This document shows positions 19,680-27,539 of a stretch of DNA of 64,000 nucleotides, piece after piece. Under the pieces are notes generated by a model that saw only the letters and a program-made list of their open reading frames with translations, did not search any database and was not told where the DNA came from. Numbering within the stretch: position 1 is the stretch's first letter; every line of letters starts with the position of its first letter. Origin of the DNA: Tepidimonas alkaliphilus (GTDB lineage: Bacteria > Pseudomonadota > Gammaproteobacteria > Burkholderiales > Burkholderiaceae_C); the NCBI RefSeq assembly GCF_007556595.1, contig NZ_VJNB01000008.1:62001-126000 (forward strand), read 5' to 3'. A program made the position numbers and the translations under genes.

Positions 19680-20525
19680 TCAGGATGGCTGCTGCGCTGT
19701 ATCGCTACTGGAAGGTTGCGCGCGGGCTTCCACCGAGGCGTCCTGCGCTGGGGGCGGCGTCAGCGCCGGAATCGGCACCACCGCGTTGAACGGCACGCGC
19801 TGGCCCGCCGCCACGCGCTTGAGTCGCTCCTTCTCGCTCAGAACACGGCTGATGTAGTCGGAGGCATCCACCGTGATCGCGCCGACATACAAGCGCAGCC
19901 CCCCGGGCACCGAGCCGCCGGCGCGCGCAATCGACTCGCGCAGCACTTGCGCGCCGACGCGCAGGTTGCTCACCGGGTCAAAAGCCGCCTGCGGGCCGCC
20001 ATGAGGCTCAAATTTGTCCAAATGAGCGCGCGTCAGCACCTGCATCAAGCCTTGGGCTCCCCAGGGGCTGGCCGCCAAGGGGTTGAAGCGCGACTCCTGC
20101 GCCATGACCGCCAGCAGCAATGCCGGCTCCACCCCCAGCTGACGCCCCACGGCGTGCGCTTCCGCCACCAAAACGGCCAGCGGTTCAGCCGCGACCCGGT
20201 ATTTGCGCGCCAGCCAATCGGCCATGCGAGCCTGCTCCGGCGGCAGCTTGCCGGACGTTTCCGTGGCAGAACGCCCGGGGTCGTCCGAGCCTGTTTCGGC
20301 GCCCTCATCGGCGTCGCCTTGCCGCTGCAACAGCCATGTGGTGACGGCCTGCTCCACATCGGCGCGCAGCGAAGGGTGCCCTGCCAACAGCAGGGCCAGC
20401 GCCACCGTCAACGCGCCCACAGCGGACATGCTGCCGTGCAGCGTCCGCCAGGCACGCCGCCACGCCTCGTGCCAGCCGGGGGCTGCAGGCGCGGCGGCAT
20501 GGGTCGGATCGGTGCATGCCTTCAT
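19680..20525 (-). CDS. Lytic transglycosylase SLT-domain protein
   Basis: A 281-residue protein with an N-terminal cytoplasmic segment, one membrane anchor (about residues 33-50, AVGALTVALALLLAG), a polar linker, and an SLT domain (about residues 120-240). The catalytic Glu is in LLAVMAQESRFNPLAASPWGAQGLMQV; NLRVGAQVLRE and a YVGAITVDASDYISRVL stretch follow. Family members cleave peptidoglycan to 1,6-anhydromuropeptides in the periplasm. The start at 20525 is chosen because AAAGGAG lies 7 bp upstream. The gene has a well-spaced sigma-70 promoter and an AT-rich upstream tract. The normal GLMQV/Y motif of Slt-type enzymes is retained. Confidence 0.85.
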   Translation of the reverse strand: MKACTDPTHAAAPAAPGWHEAWRRAWRTLHGSMSAVGALTVALALLLAGHPSLRADVEQAVTTWLLQRQGDADEGAETGSDDPGRSATETSGKLPPEQARMADWLARKYRVAAEPLAVLVAEAHAVGRQLGVEPALLLAVMAQESRFNPLAASPWGAQGLMQVLTRAHLDKFEPHGGPQAAFDPVSNLRVGAQVLRESIARAGGSVPGGLRLYVGAITVDASDYISRVLSEKERLKRVAAGQRVPFNAVVPIPALTPPPAQDASVEARAQPSSSDTAQQPS

Positions 20526-20648
20526 GCCGTAGCTCCTTTCGTCAACGCCAAGCCGAGCGCAGTGCACGCTGCTTTTTGTGAGTGAGTATTCGTGTTTTCC
20601 CGAATGGTGTGGCGTGCGAACAACGGGCTGCGCTGGCAACGGGGCGCG

Positions 20649-20677
20649 ATCGTAGGGTTCACTTCATGCTAAGTCAA
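20649..20677 (-). promoter_or_regulatory. Sigma-70 promoter of the transglycosylase gene
   Basis: On the minus strand TTGACT (20672-20677) and TACGAT (20649-20654) are separated by exactly 17 bp. An A/T-rich tract with TATAAAAATAAT lies just upstream, as in an UP element. The inferred start near 20642 gives a leader of about 116 nt. Confidence 0.65.
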
Positions 20678-21076
20678 GACTTTTGAAGATTATTTTTATA
20701 ACTAAAAGATGTTTTTTGTGAAGGATGGCGATGGCGCTTCGGGTGAAAGTTTATTCTTTTCGATGTTTAAGTTTTTAAAGATTAAAAAATTCAATCATAA
20801 GAAATGCGTATTTTGATAGATAAACGAACGCTGTTTGGGCGTTAGGGTCGCTTAAGCTCACGCGGCGCAACGGCGTCACGCCGCCGCGGGCAACTTTCGC
20901 GTCAAGTTCAGGTGATCGCTGCGGGTGAACTCGCAGTCGCCGTCACGCAGTCGCCGTCACCGCGGCTGCTTTCGCACAGGGCTTAGCCTTCTCGAGTGCG
21001 GATCCTGCGTCGATGGGGCGCAGCTTGGCGGGGGGGCTTGGTTGGCGCGCCCTGCGACGCTGAGGTCAGCTAGGGC
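20678..21076 (+). other. Intergenic region with AT-rich tract; no gene seen
   Basis: About 400 bp without a credible reading frame. The first half (to about 20830) is strikingly A/T-rich for this genome, with runs such as TTTTTTGTG and GATTAAAAAATTC. The second half is GC-rich and holds short hairpins: AACGC/GCGTT at about 20827-20845, CGGCG-TCA-CGCCG near 20871, and AGTTCA/TGAACT across about 20905-20931. It also holds an exact tandem repeat. I recognise no RNA family, IS end or attachment site. Confidence 0.5.
20932..20959 (+). repeat. Two-copy 14-bp tandem repeat
   Basis: The unit CGCAGTCGCCGTCA occurs twice head to tail (20932-20945 and 20946-20959) without mismatch, in the GC-rich half of the 20.5-21.1 kb intergenic region. 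Confidence 0.9.
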
Positions 21077-21511
21077 TTAGCGTGCCGTGGCGCGCCGCTG
21101 TACCTCGGCCAGATAGGTGGCGCCATCGGGTGGGCGTCCGCTGGTCTGGCTTTCCCAAATCATGCGACCCAGGCACTCCATCACCTCGTGATGGGCTTGA
21201 TGCAGGTCGCCATGGCGCGCGGCCAGCAATTCCACGGCTTGCCGAATGCCGGGCGGCTGGTCGATCGAGCACTGCTCGCTGATCGACAAATGCATCGAAA
21301 GGTGCAAAAACGGGTTGTCGCGGGCAGGATCCGCCGCCTGCATGCGTGCCAGCGCCGTCTCCAAGTCAGCGAGCTGGGCGTGATATTCCGGATGCAGCTC
21401 GATCCAGCGCCACGCCAGCAGCTCCAGCGGCTCCATTGGCAGGCCCTGGCGGCCCTTGGCGTAGGCGCCGCAAAAAAACCGGCGCACATCGGCTTGGCTT
21501 GGAGGCAGCAT
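21077..21511 (-). CDS. DUF1841 family protein
   Basis: A 144-residue soluble protein with the DUF1841 pattern: RFFCGAYAKGRQGLPMEPLELLAWRWIELHPEYH in the first half, then NPFLHLSMHLSISEQCSIDQPPGIRQ and HHEVMECLGRMIWESQTSGRPPDGATYLAEVQRRA. The spaced His residues (HLSMHL, HQAHHEVME) could bind metal, but this is speculation. The family is widespread in betaproteobacteria and uncharacterised. It lies 30 bp downstream of trmL in the same direction. Confidence 0.85.
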   Translation of the reverse strand: MLPPSQADVRRFFCGAYAKGRQGLPMEPLELLAWRWIELHPEYHAQLADLETALARMQAADPARDNPFLHLSMHLSISEQCSIDQPPGIRQAVELLAARHGDLHQAHHEVMECLGRMIWESQTSGRPPDGATYLAEVQRRATAR

Positions 21512-21541
21512 GCCCCCGATTGTCGCGCAGCTTGGAAAAAT

Positions 21542-22033
21542 TCAGGTCGGAGGCTGGGGCGGGGGCGCGGCGCCTGCAAAACCTTGCTGCCGCCAGGCTT
21601 CGAACACGGTGATCGCCACCGCGTTGGACAAGTTGAGGCTGCGTTGTCCTGGCCGCATCGGCAAGCGCAGCCGCTGGGCCTCGGGCCAGCGCTGCAGCAG
21701 CGCCGCAGGCAGGCCGCGCGACTCCGAGCCAAACACCAGCCAGTCGCCGGGCGCAAACGCCACCTCGTGCACGTGGCGTTGCCCGCGCGTGGTCAACGCC
21801 CACAGCCGGCTGGCGGCCGGTCGTTTCGCCAGCAACAGCGCTTCCCAGCTGGCATGTCGGCGCACGTCGGCGTATTCGTGGTAGTCCAGCCCGGCCCGCC
21901 GCAACAATTTGTCATCCATTGAAAAGCCCAGCGGCTCCACCAGGTGCAGCGTGCAGCCGGTGTTGGCGCACAAGCGGATGACGTTGCCGGTGTTGGGAGG
22001 GATTTCCGGCGCAACCAGCACCACATGAAACAT
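21542..22033 (-). CDS. trmL: tRNA (cytidine/uridine-34-2'-O)-methyltransferase
   Basis: A 163-residue SPOUT methyltransferase that 2'-O-methylates the wobble base of tRNA-Leu isoacceptors (CAA and UAA anticodons). Signatures are VVLVAPEIPPNTGNVIRLCANTGCTLHLVEPLGF, a central LVFGSESRGLP, and the trefoil-knot segment RLPMRPGQRSLNLSNAVAITVFEAWRQ. Length is typical of TrmL/YibK. A predicted substrate, tRNA-Leu(CAA), is encoded in this window at about 41.4 kb. It lies 9 bp after comF on the same strand. Confidence 0.95.
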   Translation of the reverse strand: MFHVVLVAPEIPPNTGNVIRLCANTGCTLHLVEPLGFSMDDKLLRRAGLDYHEYADVRRHASWEALLLAKRPAASRLWALTTRGQRHVHEVAFAPGDWLVFGSESRGLPAALLQRWPEAQRLRLPMRPGQRSLNLSNAVAITVFEAWRQQGFAGAAPPPQPPT

Positions 22034-22042
22034 GGCGCGCGA

Positions 22043-22771
22043 TTATGCGCCGTGCTCCGGCGCTGGGGTGCGGGCCAGCACCAGCGCGCGGACGCTGGCG
22101 GCGCCTGCTTGCAGCAAGGCCGCGCAGGCGGCGCGCAAGGTGGTGCCAGTGGTCATGACGTCGTCCACCACCACCAGGTGTCGCCCCCGCACCCAGCGTT
22201 GAGCCGAAGGAGCCAATTGGAACAGTTGCGTTTCCCACTGGCGTCGGCTGACGGCATCCAAATAATGCAGCACAGGCGCTTGCGCAGCTCGCCGCAGGAC
22301 TTGGGCCTGAGCCGGGGGTGTGCGCGTGCGGCGCGCCAACGCTTGCATCAGGGACCAAGCCTGGTTGTGGCCGCGCTCAGCCAGTCGCTGAGGGCTCAAT
22401 GGCACCGGCAGCCAGCCGTCGGCCTCTTGCAGCAAGGCCACGATGTGCGGGTCATCCAGCCACAAGCGCGCTAATGCATCCGCCCAACCCCAACCGTGGG
22501 GCGTTTTCAGTTTCAGGATGCAGCGACGCCACGGTTCGCGGTAATCCAGTCGCGCATGCGCCTGTTGCCACGGTGGAGATGACGCCTGGCGACAGGTGTC
22601 GCAGAGCTCAAGCCCTGGCGGCAGCGGCAGCGCGCAGCTAGGGCAGCGCGGCACGAGTGGAGCCAGGTCACGGTGGCAATCGGGGCAGATGGGGCCGTGC
22701 GGCCCGTCCCCGCAAAGCTCACAGCGCGCGGGCAACCTTGAGCGCCAATCGAGGGAAAAAAGCCGTCGCAT
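22043..22771 (-). CDS. comF: ComF family phosphoribosyltransferase-like protein
   Basis: A 242-residue cytoplasmic protein. The N-terminal zinc ribbon has CELCGDGPHGPICPDC, CPSCALPL and CDTC. The C-terminal half is a PRTase-like fold with ERGHNQAWSLMQALA and the PRPP-binding-like loop LVVVDDVMTTGTTLRAACAALLQAGA. ComF proteins are linked to competence for DNA uptake, though their exact biochemical role is not settled. It is divergent from the BioC-like gene (38 bp between starts). Confidence 0.92.
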   Translation of the reverse strand: MRRLFSLDWRSRLPARCELCGDGPHGPICPDCHRDLAPLVPRCPSCALPLPPGLELCDTCRQASSPPWQQAHARLDYREPWRRCILKLKTPHGWGWADALARLWLDDPHIVALLQEADGWLPVPLSPQRLAERGHNQAWSLMQALARRTRTPPAQAQVLRRAAQAPVLHYLDAVSRRQWETQLFQLAPSAQRWVRGRHLVVVDDVMTTGTTLRAACAALLQAGAASVRALVLARTPAPEHGA

Positions 22772-22809
22772 CGTCGTGGGCTGCGTTGCCTCACTATACT
22801 GCGCGCTCC

Positions 22810-23778
22810 ATGCAAACCACGCCGCCCTCGGTCAACGTCCCGCCCGGGCTGGATCCTGGGGCGGCGGCGCGCTGGTGGCAGCGCAAGCCCGCCGCCAGCC
22901 CTTGGTTGCACGAGTGGGTCGGGCAGCGTATGGCGCAGCGGCTGGAGTGGATTCGTCTGCAGCCGCAAGCCTGGCTCGCGTGGGCGCCGCGCTGGTCCGG
23001 CGAGCAGGCGCTGCAGCAGGTGGCGCAACGCTACCCCCAGGCGCAGCTGTGGCTGGCTGGCCCGGGCGTGTGGTCGCAGCAGGCGGCAGGGCGGCGCGGA
23101 TCGTGGCTGGGGCGCTGGCTGGCTCGCCGCGATCCGCGCGACGCGCAGGCGACGCGCGCAGCCGCCGACGGCGCCGTGGGCGAACCCGTGCAGCTGGTCT
23201 GGGCCAACATGGCGCTGCACGCCGCCCCCGATCCGGGCCAGTGGCTGCAGCACTGGCTGGATTGGCTGGCGCCGGATGGCTTTGTCATGCTGTCGTGCCT
23301 GGGCCCTGATACGGCGCGTGAGCTGCGGGCGGTGCACGCCGCGCACGGTTGGCCGCCGCCCGCAGCAGACTACGTGGACATGCACGACTGGGGCGACCTG
23401 CTGGTGCGGCTAGGCTACGCCGAGCCGGTCATGGACATGGAGCGCCTCACGTTGACATATGTCAATGCCGAGCGGCTTCTGGCCGATTTGCGCGCCTGGG
23501 GACGCAACTGGCACCCCGCACGGTATCGAGCCTTGCGCGCGCGCCGCTGGCGCGACGTTTGGCTGCGGGCGCTGGAGCGCGAGCTGCCGCGCGATGCGCA
23601 AGGTCGCCTGATGCTCACCGTCGAAGTGATCTATGGCCATGCGCTCAAGCCCGCCCGCCCCCGCCCCGCGGCGGGGCAAGCTGCGATTCCGCTGCAGCAA
23701 TTGAGAGAGCAGCTGGCGCGCCGCCGCGTCCCAGCCCCGCAGAGCTCTGCAACTTGGGCCGACCCGGACTACAATTGA
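22810..23778 (+). CDS. BioC-like SAM-dependent methyltransferase
   Basis: A 322-residue protein with a degenerate class I methyltransferase region (about residues 70-200). It has an acidic VQLVWANMALHAAPDPGQWLQHWLDWLAPDGFVMLSCLGPDTARELR block like the BioC motif, and a C-terminal VNAERLLADLRAWGRN and LTVEVIYGHA. The glycine-rich SAM motif I is not clear. In Burkholderiales this gene sits between comF and the cox operon and is often called malonyl-CoA O-methyltransferase BioC; a biotin role is unproven. An FNR-type box overlaps its stop codon. The start ATG at 22810 follows the divergent comF by 38 bp. Confidence 0.75.
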   Translation: MQTTPPSVNVPPGLDPGAAARWWQRKPAASPWLHEWVGQRMAQRLEWIRLQPQAWLAWAPRWSGEQALQQVAQRYPQAQLWLAGPGVWSQQAAGRRGSWLGRWLARRDPRDAQATRAAADGAVGEPVQLVWANMALHAAPDPGQWLQHWLDWLAPDGFVMLSCLGPDTARELRAVHAAHGWPPPAADYVDMHDWGDLLVRLGYAEPVMDMERLTLTYVNAERLLADLRAWGRNWHPARYRALRARRWRDVWLRALERELPRDAQGRLMLTVEVIYGHALKPARPRPAAGQAAIPLQQLREQLARRRVPAPQSSATWADPDYN

Positions 23779-23788
23779 TGTAGATCAA
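23775..23788 (+). promoter_or_regulatory. FNR/Anr box (perfect) upstream of the cox cluster
   Basis: TTGAT-GTAG-ATCAA is an exact TTGAT-N4-ATCAA palindrome. It overlaps the stop codon of the BioC-like gene and lies 50 bp before the DUF2244 start, consistent with oxygen-responsive control of the oxidase cluster. Confidence 0.72.
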
Positions 23789-23806
23789 ACGTCGCCACGA
23801 TGGCGT

Positions 23807-23820
23807 TTGAGCTCTATCAA
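23807..23820 (+). promoter_or_regulatory. Second FNR-like box, one mismatch
   Basis: TTGAG-CTCT-ATCAA matches the FNR consensus in nine of ten informative bases. Its centre is 32 bp (three helical turns) from the perfect box at 23775-23788, so two dimers could bind on the same face. It lies 18 bp before the DUF2244 start used here. Confidence 0.5.
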
Positions 23821-23837
23821 GACGGTCGGGCGCAGCC

Positions 23838-24395
23838 ATGCTTTGCGCGGTTGCGCCGATGGCGCGGGAGCCAGGGGTGCAACATCACCAAGGTTCGCTA
23901 GCAGGGATGCCACAACTCGGCCAGCTGCGCGCGCAAGGCTGGTTTTGGCAGCTGCGGCGCAACGGAGCGTTGACGCCGCGCCAACTGTTGGCGGCCTGGG
24001 CGTTTGCCGTGGTTGCGGTGCTTGGCGTGGCGGCGTTTTGGATCGGGCGGGGCGCCGTTCTGGTGTGGCCGTTTGCGGCGGTGGAACTAGCCGCGGTGAT
24101 GCTGGCTTTCGGCTGGATGGCGCGGCACGCCAGCGATCGGGAGGAGCTTGAACTTAACGAGTCGGCGCTGCGCGTGCGGTGTTGGGATGCCGGACGGGTC
24201 CGCGCCGTCGAGCTGCCGCGCCCTTGGGTGAGGGTGGAGGCGCCGGCTGCCACGGGCCAGCTGGTCTGGCTGCGAGCAGGGTCGCAAGCGGTCGCCGTGG
24301 GGCGGCACATTCAGCCCGCTTTGCGGCAGCAGCTGGCTCGCGAGCTGCGCTGGGCGTTGGCACAGTCAGAGGGAGCGCGCCCAGACGCGGCCTAG
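23838..24395 (+). CDS. DUF2244 domain membrane protein
   Basis: Up to 185 residues with two adjacent membrane helices (about residues 48-90: LLAAWAFAVVAVLGVAAFWIG and WPFAAVELAAVMLAFGWMARHA). A soluble beta-rich tail follows, with ELELNESALRVRCWDAGR, and ends LARELRWAL. DUF2244 proteins commonly precede coxB in alpha- and betaproteobacteria and are presumed to help oxidase biogenesis; no activity is known. The start is uncertain: ATG at 23838, 23859 or 23907 are all in frame and none has a good Shine-Dalgarno. It heads the cox cluster. Confidence 0.75.
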   Translation: MLCAVAPMAREPGVQHHQGSLAGMPQLGQLRAQGWFWQLRRNGALTPRQLLAAWAFAVVAVLGVAAFWIGRGAVLVWPFAAVELAAVMLAFGWMARHASDREELELNESALRVRCWDAGRVRAVELPRPWVRVEAPAATGQLVWLRAGSQAVAVGRHIQPALRQQLARELRWALAQSEGARPDAA

Positions 24396-24442
24396 GGGAT
24401 AGTCCGAAGGCGCGGGTGTGAGGAAGTTTGGTGTAATCGGCG

Positions 24443-24456
24443 TTGACATAAATCAA
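24443..24456 (+). promoter_or_regulatory. FNR-type box directly upstream of coxB
   Basis: TTGAC-ATAA-ATCAA (one mismatch from TTGAT-N4-ATCAA) sits within a longer dyad CGTTGA-N6-TCAACG, 33 bp before the coxB ATG. A site this close to the gene would more likely repress than activate, as expected for an aa3-type oxidase under oxygen limitation. That sense is inference. Confidence 0.58.
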
Positions 24457-24488
24457 CGCTTATATTCGGGACCACTGACGTGAGCACG

Positions 24489-25697
24489 ATGAAGCAAGCC
24501 AATCATGACGGGCGGTTGGACCCGTGGGGCCTGGTGCGCCGGGTCTGCGGTGCCCTAAGCGCGGCGGCGGCCATGGCCGCCGTCTGGGCGGGGCAGGCGC
24601 AAGCGGCGGTCAACGATTTGCCGGGGGGGCCGGCGGTGAATCAGTTGAATTTTCACCCGCCGGCCACGCGCATCGCGGAAGAGCAGCACTGGCTGCACTG
24701 GTTCATGCTGGGCATTTGCGCGACGATTTTCGTGGTTGTGTTTGGCGTGATGTTTTACTCGATCGCCAAGCACCGCAAATCGGTGGGGCACCAGGCCAAG
24801 GAGCTGCCGGAACCAATCTGGGTGGAACTGGGCTGGACGATTGTGCCGCTGTTGATCGTAATCGGCATGGCGCTGCCGGCCACCAAGGTGATCGTCGCGC
24901 AAAAAGATACCTCCAACGCCGACCTCACCATCAAAGTGGTGGGCATGCAGTGGAAGTGGGGGTATGAATACCTCAAGGGTGAGGGCGAGGGGATCCAGTT
25001 TCTTTCGACTCTGGATCCGCAGCACCGCATCATGTCCGACAGCGGCAAGGTGCCGCCGACCGACGACTATCTGCTGAAAGTGGACAACCCGCTGGTGGTG
25101 CCGGTGGGCAAAAAAGTGCGCATCATCACCACGGCCAACGACGTCATCCATGCCTGGATGGTGCCGGCGTTCGGTGTCAAGCAAGACGCTATTCCGGGTT
25201 TCGTGCGCGACACGTGGTTCCGGGCCGAAAAAACGGGCGACTTCTATGGCCAATGCGCCGAGCTGTGCGGCAAGGAGCACGCCTACATGCCGATCCACGT
25301 GAAGGTGGTGACGCAAGAGGAGTATTCGCGCTGGGTGGCCGAGCAGAAAAAAGCCATGGCCGCTAAAGCGGACGACCCCAACAAAGAGTGGACGCTGGCG
25401 GAGCTGAAAGCGCGCGGCGAACAGGTGTATGCCGCCCATTGCGCCGCATGCCATCAAGCCAATGGGCAAGGCGGCGGCGCGATCAAGCCGTTGGACGGCT
25501 CGACCATCGTCACGGACGCCGACCACGGCAAGATGTTGAATGTGCTGCTGCATGGCGCTGGCGGTGGGGCGATGCCAGCTTGGAAACAGCTATCAGATGT
25601 TGAATTGGCGGCGGTGATGACCTTTGCGCGCAACAACTGGTCGAATCAGACCGGCGACGTGGTGCAGCCCAAGGAAGTGGTGGCGGCGCGCCAATGA
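24489..25697 (+). CDS. coxB: Cytochrome c oxidase subunit II with fused cytochrome c domain
   Basis: A 402-residue electron-entry subunit of heme-copper oxidase. It has an N-terminal signal-like segment (LSAAAAMAAVWAGQAQA), two membrane helices (about 70-95 and 115-135), and the aromatic patch MQWKWGYEY. The CuA domain has the ligands CAELCGKEHAYM plus the earlier His of DVIHAWMVPAFGVKQDAIPG. From about residue 310 a cytochrome c domain carries CAACH and the axial Met in GGAMPAW. This fusion is typical of caa3-type enzymes. The start is ATG 24489; a GTG at 24480 is an alternative. Heads the coxBA-ctaG-coxC operon. Confidence 0.96.
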   Translation: MKQANHDGRLDPWGLVRRVCGALSAAAAMAAVWAGQAQAAVNDLPGGPAVNQLNFHPPATRIAEEQHWLHWFMLGICATIFVVVFGVMFYSIAKHRKSVGHQAKELPEPIWVELGWTIVPLLIVIGMALPATKVIVAQKDTSNADLTIKVVGMQWKWGYEYLKGEGEGIQFLSTLDPQHRIMSDSGKVPPTDDYLLKVDNPLVVPVGKKVRIITTANDVIHAWMVPAFGVKQDAIPGFVRDTWFRAEKTGDFYGQCAELCGKEHAYMPIHVKVVTQEEYSRWVAEQKKAMAAKADDPNKEWTLAELKARGEQVYAAHCAACHQANGQGGGAIKPLDGSTIVTDADHGKMLNVLLHGAGGGAMPAWKQLSDVELAAVMTFARNNWSNQTGDVVQPKEVVAARQ

Positions 25698-25725
25698 TTT
25701 CAAGGTTTTTTGACGAGGTGTAGCC

Positions 25726-27351
25726 ATGAGTGCAGTGTTGGATCATCCGGGTGCGCACGCGCACGACCACGATCACGCCCACCACGCGCCGACGGGTTGG
25801 CGGCGCTGGGTGTTTGCTACCAATCACAAGGATATTGGCACGCTCTACCTGCTGTTCAGCTTCACGATGCTGATGATCGGCGGGTTGCTGGCGTTGGGCA
25901 TCCGTGCCGAACTGTTCCAGCCGGGCTTGCAGGTCGTCAACCCTGAGCTGTTCAACCAGCTCACCACGATGCACGGCATCATCATGGTGTTTGGCGCCAT
26001 CATGCCGGCGTTTGTGGGCTTTGCCAACTGGATGCTGCCGTTGCAAATCGGCGCCTCCGATATGGCGTTTGCCCGCATGAACAATTTCAGCTTTTGGCTG
26101 ATGGTGCCGGCCGCCTTGATCCTGGTCGGCTCATTCTTCATGCCGGGGGGAGCGCCTGCGGCCGGCTGGACGCTGTATGCGCCGCTGACGCTGCAGATGG
26201 GCCCGTCGATGGACGCCGCGATTTTTGCCATGCACATCATGGGCGCCAGCTCCATTATGGGCTCGATCAACATCATCGTCACCATTCTGAACATGCGCGC
26301 GCCCGGCATGACGCTGATGAAAATGCCGATGTTTGCCTGGACGTGGCTGATCACGGCCTATTTGCTGATCGCAGTGATGCCGGTTTTGGCTGGCGCCATC
26401 ACAATGACGCTGACCGATCGGCATTTTGGTACCAGCTTCTTCAATCCGGCCGGCGGCGGCGACCCGGTTCTGTATCAGCACATTTTCTGGTTCTTTGGGC
26501 ATCCCGAGGTTTACATCATGATTCTGCCGGCTTTTGGCATCATCAGCCAAGTGGTGCCGGCGTTTGCCCGCAAAAAACTCTTTGGCTACACCTCGATGGT
26601 GTATGCGACGGCTTCGATTGCGATCCTTTCGTTCATCGTTTGGGCGCACCACATGTTCACCACCGGCATGCCGGTGACGGGGCAGCTGTTTTTCATGTAT
26701 GCCACCATGCTGATCGCGGTGCCGACCGGCGTGAAGATCTTCAACTGGATCGCCACGATGTGGAAAGGATCCATGACGTTTGAGACCCCGATGCTGTGGG
26801 CCGTCGGCTTCATTTTCGTGTTCACCATGGGCGGCTTCACTGGTTTGATGCTGTCGATGGCGCCGCTGGATATCAACTTCCAAGACACCTATTACGTGGT
26901 GGCGCACTTCCACTACGTGCTGGTGGCGGGTTCCCTGTTTGCCATGTTTGCCGGTTTTTACTACTGGGGCCCGAAATGGACTGGTGTGATGTATGACGAG
27001 CTGCGCGGCAAGATTCACTTTTGGTGGTCGATGATTTCGTTCAACGTCACCTTCTTCCCGATGCACTTCCTCGGTCTGGCTGGCATGCCGCGCCGCTATG
27101 CCGACTATCCGATGCAATTTGCGGATTTCAATGCGATTGCCTCGGTCGGCGCCTTCGCTTTCGGTCTGGCGCAGGTCTATTTCTTCTTCTTCGTGGTGCT
27201 GCCAATGATGCGCGGCCAAGGTCAAAAAGCGCCGCAAAAGCCTTGGGAAGGCGCCGAGGGCTTGGAGTGGGAGGTTCCCTCGCCAGCTCCGCACCACACC
27301 TTTGAGACGCCGCCCAAGCTCGATGCGACCGCCACGCGCGTGATCGGCTGA
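25726..27351 (+). CDS. coxA: Cytochrome c oxidase subunit I
   Basis: A 541-residue catalytic subunit of an aa3/caa3 oxidase with 12 membrane helices. Heme and copper ligands are visible: His in [17 protein letters not shown], CuB His and Tyr in [18 protein letters not shown], the His pair in [13 protein letters not shown], and the heme a3/a His in [18 protein letters not shown]. The Glu in GHPEVY marks a type A1 D-channel. The Shine-Dalgarno GACGAGGTG precedes the ATG. A His-rich N-terminus ([11 protein letters not shown]) may bind metal. Translated 28 bp after coxB. Confidence 0.98.
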   Translation: MSAVLDHPGAHAHDHDHAHHAPTGWRRWVFATNHKDIGTLYLLFSFTMLMIGGLLALGIRAELFQPGLQVVNPELFNQLTTMHGIIMVFGAIMPAFVGFANWMLPLQIGASDMAFARMNNFSFWLMVPAALILVGSFFMPGGAPAAGWTLYAPLTLQMGPSMDAAIFAMHIMGASSIMGSINIIVTILNMRAPGMTLMKMPMFAWTWLITAYLLIAVMPVLAGAITMTLTDRHFGTSFFNPAGGGDPVLYQHIFWFFGHPEVYIMILPAFGIISQVVPAFARKKLFGYTSMVYATASIAILSFIVWAHHMFTTGMPVTGQLFFMYATMLIAVPTGVKIFNWIATMWKGSMTFETPMLWAVGFIFVFTMGGFTGLMLSMAPLDINFQDTYYVVAHFHYVLVAGSLFAMFAGFYYWGPKWTGVMYDELRGKIHFWWSMISFNVTFFPMHFLGLAGMPRRYADYPMQFADFNAIASVGAFAFGLAQVYFFFFVVLPMMRGQGQKAPQKPWEGAEGLEWEVPSPAPHHTFETPPKLDATATRVIG

Positions 27352-27395
27352 GGCCAGGAGGCAACCAAGGCAACGGTTTTGGAGTGACAGCCACC

Positions 27396-27512
27396 ATGAC
27401 CCAGCCCGACGATCGGCGACGTCAAAATGTGCGGTTGGCTTGGATTTTGGCCTCCGTGGCTCTGGCGTTCGCTTTGGGCTTCGTGGCCAAGATCGTCTGG
27501 CTGGGTCGTTAG
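27396..27512 (+). CDS. Small cytochrome-oxidase-associated membrane protein (38 aa)
   Basis: A 38-residue protein. A charged N-terminus (MTQPDDRRRQNVRL) is followed by one hydrophobic helix (AWILASVALAFALGFVAKIVW). Position and shape match the cytochrome oxidase small assembly protein that Burkholderiales encode between subunit I and CtaG. The ATG at 27396 follows a short untranslated stretch with GGAGTGACAG. The 27-bp gap to ctaG and the same orientation suggest it is in the operon. It is easily missed because of its size. Confidence 0.75.
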   Translation: MTQPDDRRRQNVRLAWILASVALAFALGFVAKIVWLGR

Positions 27513-27539
27513 CGCAGAACCGGGTTTGAGGCGGCAGGT

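Noticed and set aside
20640-21076. AT-rich region as a mobile island or prophage scar
   Set aside because: No integrase, transposase, tRNA target duplication or foreign coding sequence is visible; the flanking genes are core.
23846-24400. Alternative plus-strand and minus-strand frames over the DUF2244 gene
   Set aside because: Only the 23838 frame has the twin helices and the gene position typical of DUF2244 before coxB.
24443-24466. TTGACA followed by TATATT before coxB as a sigma-70 promoter
   Set aside because: The spacer is only 12 bp, far from 16-18; the TTGACA is better explained as part of the FNR-type dyad.
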